DNA of 64,000 nt from Chloroflexota bacterium (lineage in GTDB: Bacteria; Chloroflexota; Dehalococcoidia; Tepidiformales; Tepidiformaceae): NCBI GenBank assembly GCA_026702615.1, contig JAPPBY010000014.1, forward strand, positions 62,001 to 126,000, read 5' to 3'. Numbering within the stretch: position 1 is the first letter of the stretch; each line of letters begins with the position of its first letter. The notes beneath the pieces were generated by a model that was given only the letters and a program-made list of their open reading frames with translations, did not search any database and was not told the origin of the DNA. The position numbers and the translations under genes were made by a program. Below are positions 1 to 8,507 of this stretch, piece by piece.

Positions 1-1073
1 TCCCGCGTCACGTCGAGCCTGTCGGGGTCGCTGAACTGCTCCGGATCGCGGTTCGCCCCGCCGATGGTCAGCCCTATCCGCGTGTTCTTCTTCGCGAGCT
101 TCCCCCCGATCTCGGCATCCTCCGCCAGGTACCGGCCGTCGAGCTGCACGGGCGCGTCGTAGCGCAGCAGCTCCTCAATCGCGTTCGGGATCAGCTCCGG
201 CTGCTCCCGCAGGAGTTGCAGCTGGTCGGGATGCTGCAGAAGGGCGCGAAGCCCGTTTCCGATCAGGTTCGTGGTCGTCTCGTTCCCCGCGACCAGCAGG
301 AGGCGCAGCGTCACCTGCGTCTCCTCGTTCGTCAGCTTCTGGCCATCCTCCTCGGCCTGCGCCAGTCGCGACACGAGGTCTTCCCTCGGGTCTTGCCGGC
401 GCTCCTCGATGGTCGGGGCGAAGTACCGCTCGAACTCGTCCGCCGTTTCCAGCACCAGGCGGCCTTCCTCCGCCGTCAGGTTCGGTTCGAGCACCCGCGC
501 GAAGCGGTCCGACCACGTCTTGAACCGCTCACGGTCGTCCGTGGGCACGCCGATCATCTCCGCGATCACGACCATCGGCAGCAGCGTCGCCAGGTTCGAC
601 ATCAGGTCGAACTCGTTGCTGTCCCCGACCTCGTCGAGCAGCGCATGCGCCGTCGCGCGGACGTGGTCCTCTATCCGCGCCATCACCCGGGGCGTGAACG
701 CGCGATTCACGAGCCCGCGCAGGCGCGTGTGGTCGGGTGGGTCGAGGGAGAGCAGTGAGGGCGTCAGACCCCGCCGGATGCTCGTGTTCACGAGGTTGTC
801 TCCGCCCCAGTCGCGGTCGCTGTTCCGGAACCGCCGGTGGTCGCGAAGGATCCCGTCCACGTCCTCGTAGCGGGAAACGATGAGCATCCCCGTGAGCCGG
901 CTCTCGTGGTACGGGTCCCGCTCCCGCAGCTTGCGGTAGGTCGGGTAGGGGTCGGCGATGTACCCGGGGTCCAGCGGGTACCAGGCCACCCCCGACTCGA
1001 TGCGTTCCTGCAGCAGCCGCCCGCGGATGTACAGGGGCGCGATGGCCGATCGGAAGGTGTCGCGAAGAGCCAT
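1..1073 (-). CDS. Cytochrome P450, C-terminus cut off by the window edge
   Basis: Haem-thiolate monooxygenase. About 357 residues are visible from the ATG at 1073, which is preceded by a strong AAGGAGG ribosome-binding site. The I-helix oxygen-activation motif is present as LLVAGNETTTN, the K-helix ExxR as EELLR, and the frame continues through GANRDPEQFSDPDRLD, the stretch that normally precedes the Cys-ligand loop. The haem-binding FGxGxHxCxG segment would lie beyond position 1, so it cannot be checked. The gene lies 74 bp downstream of a PhyH-type dioxygenase on the same strand, so the two may be co-transcribed oxidative genes. The substrate cannot be inferred. The family call is secure. 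Confidence 0.95.
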   Translation of the reverse strand, partial: MALRDTFRSAIAPLYIRGRLLQERIESGVAWYPLDPGYIADPYPTYRKLRERDPYHESRLTGMLIVSRYEDVDGILRDHRRFRNSDRDWGGDNLVNTSIRRGLTPSLLSLDPPDHTRLRGLVNRAFTPRVMARIEDHVRATAHALLDEVGDSNEFDLMSNLATLLPMVVIAEMIGVPTDDRERFKTWSDRFARVLEPNLTAEEGRLVLETADEFERYFAPTIEERRQDPREDLVSRLAQAEEDGQKLTNEETQVTLRLLLVAGNETTTNLIGNGLRALLQHPDQLQLLREQPELIPNAIEELLRYDAPVQLDGRYLAEDAEIGGKLAKKNTRIGLTIGGANRDPEQFSDPDRLDVTR

Positions 1074-1147
1074 GCGAACCTCCTTCGCGGGGGTCGCCTT
1101 CAGCTTAGTGCATAGCCCGGTAAGTCCGGGGTTCGGATCCCTGCGTC

Positions 1148-2035
1148 CTAGCCGTAGCTTTCCGACGGGGGCGGCGGGTCGAGCTGCGGATACCAGGGGC
1201 TCCGCAGCGGCTCCCCCGGCTTCAGGTGGATGCCCAGCCCCGGCGTCATCGGCACCGTCGGTCGCGATGCCGGCCGCTCCGCGAACACGACGTCGTCGCC
1301 GAACATCCGCACCGCAAGGGCGCGGCGCTGGCTGTCGAGGTTCGTCGGGCCGCCCCCGTGGATGATGTGCGGGTTGGACACGATCACGTCGCCCGGATTC
1401 ACCTCCCAGCCGACGATCGGGAAGCTGTCCCGGTCCGCCTGGATGTCCGGCAGGATCGGCAGCTCCTCGCCGTAGAACCCGCTCGACGGGTCCTCCGGCT
1501 TCGACGGGTTGAACCCGTCGTACATCGTCCCCAGGTGGCTCCCCGCGACGAACTCCAGGCACTCCTCCCGCTTCAGCTCGTCCAGCGAGATCCACATCGA
1601 CGCGAACTGCGAGCCGCCGATCGGGTAGTACGGCGTGTCCTGGTGCCAGGGCGTGCGCTCCGCCCCGCCCTCGTGCTTCAGGAAGAACTCGTCCGAGTAG
1701 TACCAGACGTTCTCCGACCTGATGAACCGCCCCAGGATCTTCTTGATTGGCGAGTCGTAGAGCAGGCGCCTGATCTCGAACGAGCGGTCGAAGTTCCGGA
1801 CCGTCTCCTCGAACTCCCCGCTCGTACCCTCGTAGAACTTGGCCTTGTGCATGCCCGTGTCGGCGAGCACCCGTCCCAGCCCCATCGCCAGCAGCATCAT
1901 CCACTCGGGACCGAGCGCCCCGCGCAGCATGACCACCCCGTCCTGTTGCCAGCGCGCAATCACCTCATCGGTAATCCCCGCGACCGGATCGGCAGGGTCA
2001 AGGTCGTAACTCGCCGCGACAGTGTCTGTAGTCAT
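1148..2035 (-). CDS. Phytanoyl-CoA dioxygenase (PhyH) family Fe(II)/2-oxoglutarate oxygenase
   Basis: Non-haem Fe(II)/2-oxoglutarate-dependent hydroxylase of the PhyH family, 295 aa. I chose the ATG at 2035 (MTTDTVAASY) because GGAG lies just upstream; the frame stays open a further 47 codons without support. The double-stranded beta-helix iron ligands are visible as HQD in TPWHQDTPYY and the distal His in NPHIIHGGG. The 2-oxoglutarate-binding Arg is probably the RR pair in SQRRALAVRMF. In bacteria the family hydroxylates varied small molecules and acyl-CoAs, so phytanoyl-CoA should not be assumed to be the substrate. A cytochrome P450 follows on the same strand, suggesting a shared oxidative pathway. 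Confidence 0.9.
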   Translation of the reverse strand: MTTDTVAASYDLDPADPVAGITDEVIARWQQDGVVMLRGALGPEWMMLLAMGLGRVLADTGMHKAKFYEGTSGEFEETVRNFDRSFEIRRLLYDSPIKKILGRFIRSENVWYYSDEFFLKHEGGAERTPWHQDTPYYPIGGSQFASMWISLDELKREECLEFVAGSHLGTMYDGFNPSKPEDPSSGFYGEELPILPDIQADRDSFPIVGWEVNPGDVIVSNPHIIHGGGPTNLDSQRRALAVRMFGDDVVFAERPASRPTVPMTPGLGIHLKPGEPLRSPWYPQLDPPPPSESYG

Positions 2036-2162
2036 CTCGCTGCTCCTGTGCCCGCTGGCCCCGCCAGTATAGGGATTCCACGAGCGAGTTACCCCCGTTC
2101 CAATACCCGCCATGTCCTGGAGTGGCCGGCTTGGGCTACCCTCTCCGAGCTGGGGAGGTGTG

Positions 2163-2669
2163 GTGCTCCATCGCACGATTCGCTACCTCCATTCCGTCCC
2201 CCGCAGACGCTGGGTGTTTCTCGCCATGGCCTTTGCGGCGGCGGGGATGGCCGTTGCAGGAGTCGTAATACCGGCGACGGGCTTTACCCTGTACCACACC
2301 GGTGGTCCGTCCCTTGACATCACGTACAGCTACTGGTCCGACGTGGTGGGCGTGCATCCGTCCGGCAACTGGCCCGTCGCCGGCGGGAGGTATGTTGTAA
2401 TCCCGGCGTTGCTGTCCGGCTTCCTCTTCCTCCTGAATCTCCGGTCCGATGACGGCCTTCTGCGGGGTCTCTTCGCCGCAAACGGGTTCTTCATCCTCCT
2501 TGCCTTCTTCCTGGTCGACCTGTCAAAACCACCGCCCGACAGCGGGATCTCCCCTCTCTCTGCTGGTCCCGGACAGGTGGTTGTGGCCGTCGCCGGCGCG
2601 TTGAGCCTCGCCACGGCATTGAGCAACATCGGCTACAGCGAGTGGCAACGATCGGCGCAAGACTCGTAG
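2163..2669 (+). CDS. Small multi-pass membrane protein of unknown function
   Basis: I do not recognise this protein. It has 168 aa from the GTG at 2163, which lies 4 nt after GGGGAGG. An in-frame ATG at 2112 has no ribosome-binding site and lies upstream of a TACCCT -10-like hexamer (2137-2142), so the longer form is less likely. About four hydrophobic segments are visible: near residues 16-36 (FLAMAFAAAGMAVAGVV), 75-90 (VIPALLSGFLFLLNL), 97-115 (GLFAANGFFILLAFFLV) and 135-153 (VVVAVAGALSLATAL). A basic N-terminus (RRRW) before the first segment suggests a cytoplasmic N-terminus. It shares no clear operon partner. Confidence 0.6.
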   Translation: MLHRTIRYLHSVPRRRWVFLAMAFAAAGMAVAGVVIPATGFTLYHTGGPSLDITYSYWSDVVGVHPSGNWPVAGGRYVVIPALLSGFLFLLNLRSDDGLLRGLFAANGFFILLAFFLVDLSKPPPDSGISPLSAGPGQVVVAVAGALSLATALSNIGYSEWQRSAQDS

Positions 2670-2907
2670 GCCGAGCGTTGCTGTAGAGCGAACCTTCGAA
2701 CCGATCGTAGCGCTGTAGGGGCCCGCCGGCAGGAGAGCACTATCGGTGCCGTCTCCCATGCCGGCAGTTCGACGCTCAAGACGCTGCGGGACCTGAGGAG
2801 CGCCGGGCACGCGGTTGGAGCGCCTGTAGCATAGCGACGTGGCGGTCGACAGAGAGGCGCTGGGCGCCATCCCGGGGGCTGCCCTCAACGAGGACGCAGG
2901 GGACTAG

Positions 2908-3807
2908 GTGCGCTTCGGGTTCCGTATCGGCGACAGGGACTGGGGCTCGGGATGGTTCGTAACCCTCGCCGTGTTCGCGATAGCCATTGGCGTCTTCTTC
3001 CTCATAGCCCTCCCTTCCTGCCTCCGCGACGATCCCTGGGAGAGCCTCCAGGGCGTTACCTCCATCAGTATGGACAGGCTGGAGTCCCGCGGGGCCTGCG
3101 CGCTTCTCAGGGACGGGACAGTGGCATGCTGGGGGTCCTTTCACGAGGCCGGTCCACCCGACAGAACCTTTATCTCCGTCAGCTTGGGGAGGCACCACGC
3201 GTGCGGCGTGACGACCGACAGCCTTGTCGTCTGCTGGAGAGGCGATGGCAAGCCCTGGGGTGAGCCTCCGGGTGACCGCTTCGTCGCGGTGAGTTCAGGG
3301 ATCGACTACACCTGCGGGGTCACGAGCGCTGGCGCGGTGCGCTGCTGGGGTTCCCCCGGCTTTGTCCACGGCACCGTGCCCGAAGGCGATTTCACCGCGG
3401 TGAGTGTTGGCAACTACCACTCCTGCGGGATACGGGCCGATGGTGCCGTAGCCTGCTGGGGCGTGAACGACCGTGGCCAGGCGGCGCCGCCCGAGGGCAC
3501 ATTCAGCTCACTCAGCGCCGGTCCTCGCTACACCTGCGGCATCAGGGTCGACCAGTCCGTCGAGTGCTGGGGGGCGAATGACGCTGGTCAGACGACACCG
3601 CCCGTGGGGAGCTTCACCTCCATCGCGGCCGGGTGGAAACACGCGTGCGGGGTAAGACCAGACCAATCGGTCGCCTGCTGGGGACTGAACGCGCAGGGTC
3701 AGGCGACGCCCCCGCCTGGGCAATTCACCATGGTGAGTGCCGGACTCAACCAGACATGCGGCGTCACGACGAGCGGTACCGTTGTTTGCTGGGGCCCTGG
3801 CCGCTGA
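2908..3807 (+). CDS. Membrane-anchored RCC1-type beta-propeller with seven cysteine-pair repeats
   Basis: Predicted surface protein of 299 aa (GTG start). Residues about 15-37 form one hydrophobic segment (signal anchor). The remainder is seven repeats of roughly 35-40 aa, each with a core like CGV-x6-V-x-CWG (for example HACGVRPDQSVACWG and YTCGIRVDQSVECWG). Seven repeats equal a complete seven-bladed RCC1/BLIP-II-type propeller. Each repeat carries two cysteines at fixed spacing, which suggests one disulphide per blade and hence an extracytoplasmic location. RCC1-type bacterial propellers usually bind proteins or polysaccharides; the ligand here is unknown. The frame opens directly after a TAG at 2905, and no ribosome-binding site is evident. 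Confidence 0.8.
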   Translation: MRFGFRIGDRDWGSGWFVTLAVFAIAIGVFFLIALPSCLRDDPWESLQGVTSISMDRLESRGACALLRDGTVACWGSFHEAGPPDRTFISVSLGRHHACGVTTDSLVVCWRGDGKPWGEPPGDRFVAVSSGIDYTCGVTSAGAVRCWGSPGFVHGTVPEGDFTAVSVGNYHSCGIRADGAVACWGVNDRGQAAPPEGTFSSLSAGPRYTCGIRVDQSVECWGANDAGQTTPPVGSFTSIAAGWKHACGVRPDQSVACWGLNAQGQATPPPGQFTMVSAGLNQTCGVTTSGTVVCWGPGR

Positions 3808-3859
3808 ACAGACCGAGCGCAGCCTCTTTCGCCGCCGGTCTGCCCAAGGCACCGTGACG

Positions 3860-3932
3860 TAGGCCCGGGGAGACTCGAACTCCCGACCAATGGATTAAAA
3901 GTCCACTGCTCTTCCAGCTGAGCTACGGGCCC
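3860..3932 (-). tRNA. tRNA-Lys, anticodon TTT
   Basis: 73-nt cloverleaf read on the minus strand. The acceptor stem is GGGCCCG/CGGGCCT with a terminal G-U pair, the D-arm begins GCTC, the anticodon loop is CTTTTAA with anticodon TTT, and the T-arm is GGGAG-TTCGAGT-CTCCC. The discriminator base is A and the 3' CCA is not encoded. It lies alone between the propeller gene and the Rieske oxygenase gene. Confidence 0.97.
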
Positions 3933-4032
3933 GCACCTATCGTAGCCCCGACCGCCCCCACGAGCCGCCTCCTCCCGCACTCCCCCCTTCTCTGGTCAAC
4001 CGGTAAACTCTCGCTCTCAAGAGGTATCGCAA

Positions 4033-5733
4033 ATGGTTGAAACCCTGACTGGCACCAACCGCTCTGCCGGACTCTCCGTCCAGGAGCTGATCAAGTACGA
4101 CACGCACGAGGTGCCTGAATACCTCAGCCGCGAGTCGGCCATGCCTCCCGGCCCCACCCTCGTCCCGGCCGAGTTCTACTACTCGCGCGAGCACCACGAG
4201 AGGGAGATGGAGCAGCTCTGGAAGCACGTCTGGCAGATGGCCTGCCACGAGGACGACATTCCCAACGTCGGCGACTACATGCCTTACGAGATCGGGGAGC
4301 TGAGCTTCCTCATCGTTCACACCGCGGAGGACGAGTTCAAGGCCTTCCGCAACGCCTGCCTACACCGCGGCCGCCGCCTCAAGGAGCGCGCCGGCAAGAA
4401 GACCCACGAGCTGCGCTGCCCCTTCCACGCCTGGGCCTGGCACCTCGACGGCTCCATCAAGGAGATCCCCTGCCAGTGGGACTTCCCCTACGTCGTCAAG
4501 GAAGAGCAGAACCTCCCCGAGGTGCCCGTCGGGCGCTGGGGACGCTTCCTCTTCATCAACCCCGATCCCGACTGCGAGCCCTTCGAGGAGTTCCTCGACG
4601 ACTTTCCCGATAACTTCCAGCTCCTCCCCTACGAGAAGCGCCACAAGGTCGCCGAGGTCCGCAAGGTCATCCGCGCCAACTGGAAGGTCGCCCAGGACGC
4701 CTTCGCCGAGTCGTGGCACGTCTTCTCGACCCACCCCCAGGTCGTCTGGGGCTTTGGCGACTGCAATGCCCAGTTCGACGCCTTCAAGAACTACTCGCGC
4801 CAGCACAACCCCGCCGGCGCCCCCAGCCCCCACCTCGAGGGCATCGAGTGGACTCCGCTCCCGCCGTCCTCTGACGGTGTTCCGCGTGAGCGCCACGCCT
4901 TCACCGGCGCCATCTACGAGCGCCGCCCCGACGGCAACGTCGAGGTCACCATGCCCGATGGGCGAAGCGGCGTCTTCACGCGCCAGGCCGTCTGGGTTGA
5001 GGGCGACCTCGGCCACGCCGACCTGCACCTCTGCCAGTGGGTTGGCGGCGAGCAGGTAGCCGACCACCTCAAGATGGCCGTCCCCGAGGACCTCGACCCC
5101 AACAGCACCGGCGGTCGCCTCGACGACAACGGCTCAGCGCCCTCAGAAAACGGCGTCACGCCCGACGGCTCCGAGCTCTACGCCCAGATCGAAGACGACG
5201 AGCCCGCCGCTCCCGCCGAACCCCAGACCCGCGAGGACCGCATTCGTGCGACAGCGGCCGTCCGGGCCAAGGCCGCCAACGACATGCGAGAGGCCATGCG
5301 GCCCCTCCTCGGCGACCTCATGGACAAGGTCTCCGACACGGAGCTCACGGGGAACATCTACTTCAACCTGTTCCCCAACCTCATGCCCGCGAGCGCATGG
5401 GGACCGCTAGCCATCTGGTTCCGCTTCCGCCCCAATGGCAACAACCCGGAGGAGTGCGTCATGGAGGCGATCTGCGTCGCCCCCACGCCCGAGGGCACCG
5501 AGCCTCCGCCGGCGCCCCCCGTCCACGAGCTGGATGTCGACGACAGCTGGACCCTCGCTCCCGAGATCGGTGGCCTCGCCATGGTCATGGATCAGGACAC
5601 GGGCAACATGCCCTGGGTCCAGAAGGGCGTGCACTCGCTCGAGGGCGGCACGCTTCAGCTCGCCGACTACAACGAGATGAAGCTGCGCCACTTCTACGCG
5701 GTGCTCGAGACCTACCTCGAGCGGGAGTGGTAG
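4033..5733 (+). CDS. Rieske-type ring-hydroxylating oxygenase, alpha subunit
   Basis: Terminal oxygenase component of a Rieske non-haem iron dioxygenase or demethylase, 566 aa. The [2Fe-2S] ligands are CLH (about residue 109) and CPFH (about residue 129). The mononuclear iron site is the His pair in ESWHVFSTH (about 227-232); the downstream Asp/Glu ligand is not obvious by eye. At 566 aa it is about 100 residues longer than usual, mainly because of an acidic Pro/Glu/Asp-rich insertion around residues 350-420 inside the catalytic domain. No ferredoxin, reductase or beta subunit lies nearby, so electron donors must be encoded elsewhere. Substrate class is unresolved. Confidence 0.92.
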   Translation: MVETLTGTNRSAGLSVQELIKYDTHEVPEYLSRESAMPPGPTLVPAEFYYSREHHEREMEQLWKHVWQMACHEDDIPNVGDYMPYEIGELSFLIVHTAEDEFKAFRNACLHRGRRLKERAGKKTHELRCPFHAWAWHLDGSIKEIPCQWDFPYVVKEEQNLPEVPVGRWGRFLFINPDPDCEPFEEFLDDFPDNFQLLPYEKRHKVAEVRKVIRANWKVAQDAFAESWHVFSTHPQVVWGFGDCNAQFDAFKNYSRQHNPAGAPSPHLEGIEWTPLPPSSDGVPRERHAFTGAIYERRPDGNVEVTMPDGRSGVFTRQAVWVEGDLGHADLHLCQWVGGEQVADHLKMAVPEDLDPNSTGGRLDDNGSAPSENGVTPDGSELYAQIEDDEPAAPAEPQTREDRIRATAAVRAKAANDMREAMRPLLGDLMDKVSDTELTGNIYFNLFPNLMPASAWGPLAIWFRFRPNGNNPEECVMEAICVAPTPEGTEPPPAPPVHELDVDDSWTLAPEIGGLAMVMDQDTGNMPWVQKGVHSLEGGTLQLADYNEMKLRHFYAVLETYLEREW

Positions 5734-5746
5734 CGCCGGGTCTCTG

Positions 5747-6634
5747 CTAGCCCTCGTTCAGGTAGGGCGCCAGCAGCGTCAGCGTGTCCGGCGTCGAGGG
5801 CGCCATCTGCACGCGATCGATGCCAAGCTCGCCGAGCCGCCGCAGGTTCGTCGCAACTCGCTCCGGCTCGCCCAGCATCCCGCCGAAGATGCGGTCACCC
5901 ATCGCCTTGCCCCGTTCGCGCAGCTCGGGGTCGTCCCCCGCGCCCACGAGCGCCAGGAACCCGAGCGGCATGGCGGGACGCAGCTCGCGCACCATCTCGA
6001 CCCGCTTGCGCAGGGCGTCCTCGTCGAACGAGGCCACGCGACCAGCGAACTCCGTCGGATCGCCCACGTCGCTCACCGGGAACCCCATCAGCTCCATGCG
6101 GTCGACGTGCGGCGCGCACTCGCGCAGCGTCCGCGGTCCCGCCGATGACGCCATCAGCAGGGGCGCCGGCTTCGGCAGCGGCCCGATCAGAGGAATCTCG
6201 ATGTCGTAGTACTTGCCGTGGAAGCTGCACGACCCCGTGTGCAGCAGCTCCCGCGAGATCTGCAACGCCTCCACGTACCGCCCCACCCGGTCCCGAGCCG
6301 AGGGAAACTCCCAGCCCATGCCCGTGATCTCGTTTTCCGCCCAGCCTGCCCCCAGCCCCGCCTCGCACCGTCCCCCGCTCACGCGGTGCAGCGCCAGCGC
6401 CGCCGCCGCGAACTCCACTGGGGAGCGGAAGAGGTTGTTCGAGAAGGCGATCATCACGCGGATGCGCTCCGTCGCAAGCGCGAACGTCGTCGCCGTCACC
6501 CACACGTGCGGATGGGGCTGTGGCGAGGAGATGTGGTCGGCCACCGAGATGATCGGGTAGCCCTCTGCCTCGCGGTCTCGCGCCCACTGCGCGGGGTCAT
6601 CGTCGACGCTGATGAAATTGGGGCAAAACTCCAT
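5747..6634 (-). CDS. LLM-class (luciferase-like, probably F420-dependent) oxidoreductase
   Basis: Bacterial-luciferase-like TIM-barrel protein, 295 aa, from an ATG with GGAG about 9 nt upstream. The start (MEFCPNFISVDDDPAQWARDREAEG), the barrel segment VWVTATTFALATERIRVM and the GAGWAENEITGMG segment are characteristic of the family. Members use F420 or FMN; in this sort of organism F420 is more likely, but no F420 biosynthesis gene is in the window. It lies about 100 bp downstream of the DHA2 exporter on the same strand, so the two may share a transcript. The substrate cannot be inferred. Confidence 0.88.
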   Translation of the reverse strand: MEFCPNFISVDDDPAQWARDREAEGYPIISVADHISSPQPHPHVWVTATTFALATERIRVMIAFSNNLFRSPVEFAAAALALHRVSGGRCEAGLGAGWAENEITGMGWEFPSARDRVGRYVEALQISRELLHTGSCSFHGKYYDIEIPLIGPLPKPAPLLMASSAGPRTLRECAPHVDRMELMGFPVSDVGDPTEFAGRVASFDEDALRKRVEMVRELRPAMPLGFLALVGAGDDPELRERGKAMGDRIFGGMLGEPERVATNLRRLGELGIDRVQMAPSTPDTLTLLAPYLNEG

Positions 6635-6738
6635 GGGGCTTCTCTCCGGGACGTGTTTTGTGGCCTGGAACCTAACCGAAGCTGGAAGCAGCGCCTCGCG
6701 CTTTCCCGCGTCCGCGCAAGCCTACCGGCCTCCCCCCG

Positions 6739-8385
6739 CTAGCGGGAAGCGGAAACAGCCGCCGGCTGTTCCTCCCCTTCTTTGGGCGCCGGCGTCCGCC
6801 CCCGCAGCGGAATCTCCGTGAACGCGAGCGCCAACACCACCAGGATTAACCCGCCAATCGCCGAAATGAAGAACAACCGCTGGTTCGCGGTCGCCGCCGC
6901 TTCCTGCTGCGCCCCCAGCGCTTCCTCGAAGAGCTCCTCCGAGCCTCCCGCCTGCAAGAACGTGGTCCGCACCTCCGCGATTCGCTCGGCATCGATGCTG
7001 AGCGTGGCGTCGTCCCTGAGCTCTTCGAAGACCGCCACCGGCATGGCCGCTTGCACCTCCTCGTCGAGGTTCTCGGTGAACGAGGAGCTGTACGTGGTCG
7101 TGAGCAGCACGCCGAACAGCGCCACGCCGATGACGCCTGCGATCTGGCGGAAGTACATCTGGCTGCTCGTCGCGACGCCCGTGTCCTCCTGCCGCACGCA
7201 GGCTTGCACGATCACGTTGATGAGCGGTGTCACCAGTCCCGAACCCATGCCGAATACGACCATGTAGATGGCCACCTGCCAGAGCGGGTCTCCCACCCCC
7301 ATCGTCTGCAGCAGGAACGCCGCCAGCCCCGAGAGGGCGCATCCCACCACCACCAGCTGCTTGAAGCGCCCCGTCCGCTCGACGACGCGCCCCGCGATGA
7401 AGCTCATCACCACCAGCGCTATTGCCTGCGGCATGATCAACAGCCCCGACATCTGCGCCGAGGCGCCAAGCGACGTCTGGATGAACGTCGGCAGGTAGAT
7501 GGGCACCGAGAACAGGACCGCGCTCGACAGAACCGCGATCACCCCGGTGAGCACGTACATCCGGTTGCGGAAGAGCTCCATGGGGATGATGGCGTTCGGG
7601 TGCCGGATCTCGATGGCGATGAACCCCACGAGCAACACGCCTGCCGCAACCAGCAGCCCCACCGTAATCGCCGAGCCCCACCCATACGCCTCGTACGCCC
7701 AGCCCGCGGCCAACAGCCCCGCCACCGTTGCGGTCGTCAGCACGGCCGCCCCCAGGAAGTCGATGTCGGAGATGCGTCCCCCCTGGCGCGTGTTCGGAAG
7801 GGTGGTCCAGATCGTCGCCAGCGCGATCACGCCGATGGGGATGTTGATGAAGAAGCACCAGCGCCAGCCGGGGCCGTCTGCGAAGAAGCCTCCTACTGGA
7901 GGCCCAAGCAGCGTCCCGGCCGTGATGATCGCGAGAATGTAGGCCACGTACTTCGCTCGCTCGATGGGGGTGTACATGTCTGCCATCACCACGAGCACGC
8001 AGGCGAGGATGAAGCCGCCCCCGATCCCCTGGATGCCGCGCGAGGCGATGAGCGTCAGCATCGAGGGCGCCAGCCCCGCCCCCAGCGACCCGATCAGGAA
8101 GATGACGACACCGGAGATGACGAACGGCCGCCGACCGAACATGTCCGAGAGCTTCCCCACGATTGGCACCACCACCGTGGAGGTGAGCATGTAGAGCGTC
8201 AGCACCCACGGGAGCAGCTTGAACCCGTCCAGGTCCGACGAGATCGTCGGCAGCGCCGTCGCCAGGATGGACCCGTCGAGCGAGCTGAGGAACATGCACA
8301 TGCCCAGCGCGAGGAGCAGCAGCATCTTCTCGCGCTCGCTCAAGAGGACGCCCAGAACAGGCTCGGACGAAACGGATGTGGTCAA
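6739..8385 (-). CDS. DHA2-family MFS drug/proton antiporter (EmrB/QacA type)
   Basis: Inner-membrane proton-coupled exporter, 548 aa, with about 14 transmembrane segments. The DHA2 hallmarks are visible: LSSLDGSILATALPTIS in TM1, the motif-A loop GKLSDMFGRRP, GIQGIGGGF in TM4 and the motif-C-like GTLLGPPVGGF in TM5. A large periplasmic loop before the final segment (NLDEEVQAAMPVAVFEELRDD region) is typical of 14-TMS members. The start is a TTG at 8385, preceded by GAGG about 8 nt upstream; no ATG occurs before TM1 except at MLLLLALG. Likely cargo is hydrophobic toxic compounds, by family only. It is divergent from the swivel-domain gene. Confidence 0.93.
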   Translation of the reverse strand: MTTSVSSEPVLGVLLSEREKMLLLLALGMCMFLSSLDGSILATALPTISSDLDGFKLLPWVLTLYMLTSTVVVPIVGKLSDMFGRRPFVISGVVIFLIGSLGAGLAPSMLTLIASRGIQGIGGGFILACVLVVMADMYTPIERAKYVAYILAIITAGTLLGPPVGGFFADGPGWRWCFFINIPIGVIALATIWTTLPNTRQGGRISDIDFLGAAVLTTATVAGLLAAGWAYEAYGWGSAITVGLLVAAGVLLVGFIAIEIRHPNAIIPMELFRNRMYVLTGVIAVLSSAVLFSVPIYLPTFIQTSLGASAQMSGLLIMPQAIALVVMSFIAGRVVERTGRFKQLVVVGCALSGLAAFLLQTMGVGDPLWQVAIYMVVFGMGSGLVTPLINVIVQACVRQEDTGVATSSQMYFRQIAGVIGVALFGVLLTTTYSSSFTENLDEEVQAAMPVAVFEELRDDATLSIDAERIAEVRTTFLQAGGSEELFEEALGAQQEAAATANQRLFFISAIGGLILVVLALAFTEIPLRGRTPAPKEGEEQPAAVSASR

Positions 8386-8507
8386 CGCCTACCTCGCCCG
8401 GGCCTCTGCGGGCCGCCAGAATCCTAGCAGCCTCGACCCTTCAGCCCCTAACCGGCGCTCCCGGTAGAGTCCGCGATCGGGCGCGCAGCCGGCGCGGGAG
8501 AAGGAAC

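Noticed and set aside
2839-2907. 22-codon reading frame (GTG to TAG) directly before the propeller gene
   Set aside because: No ribosome-binding site and no recognisable sequence; expected by chance in GC-rich DNA.
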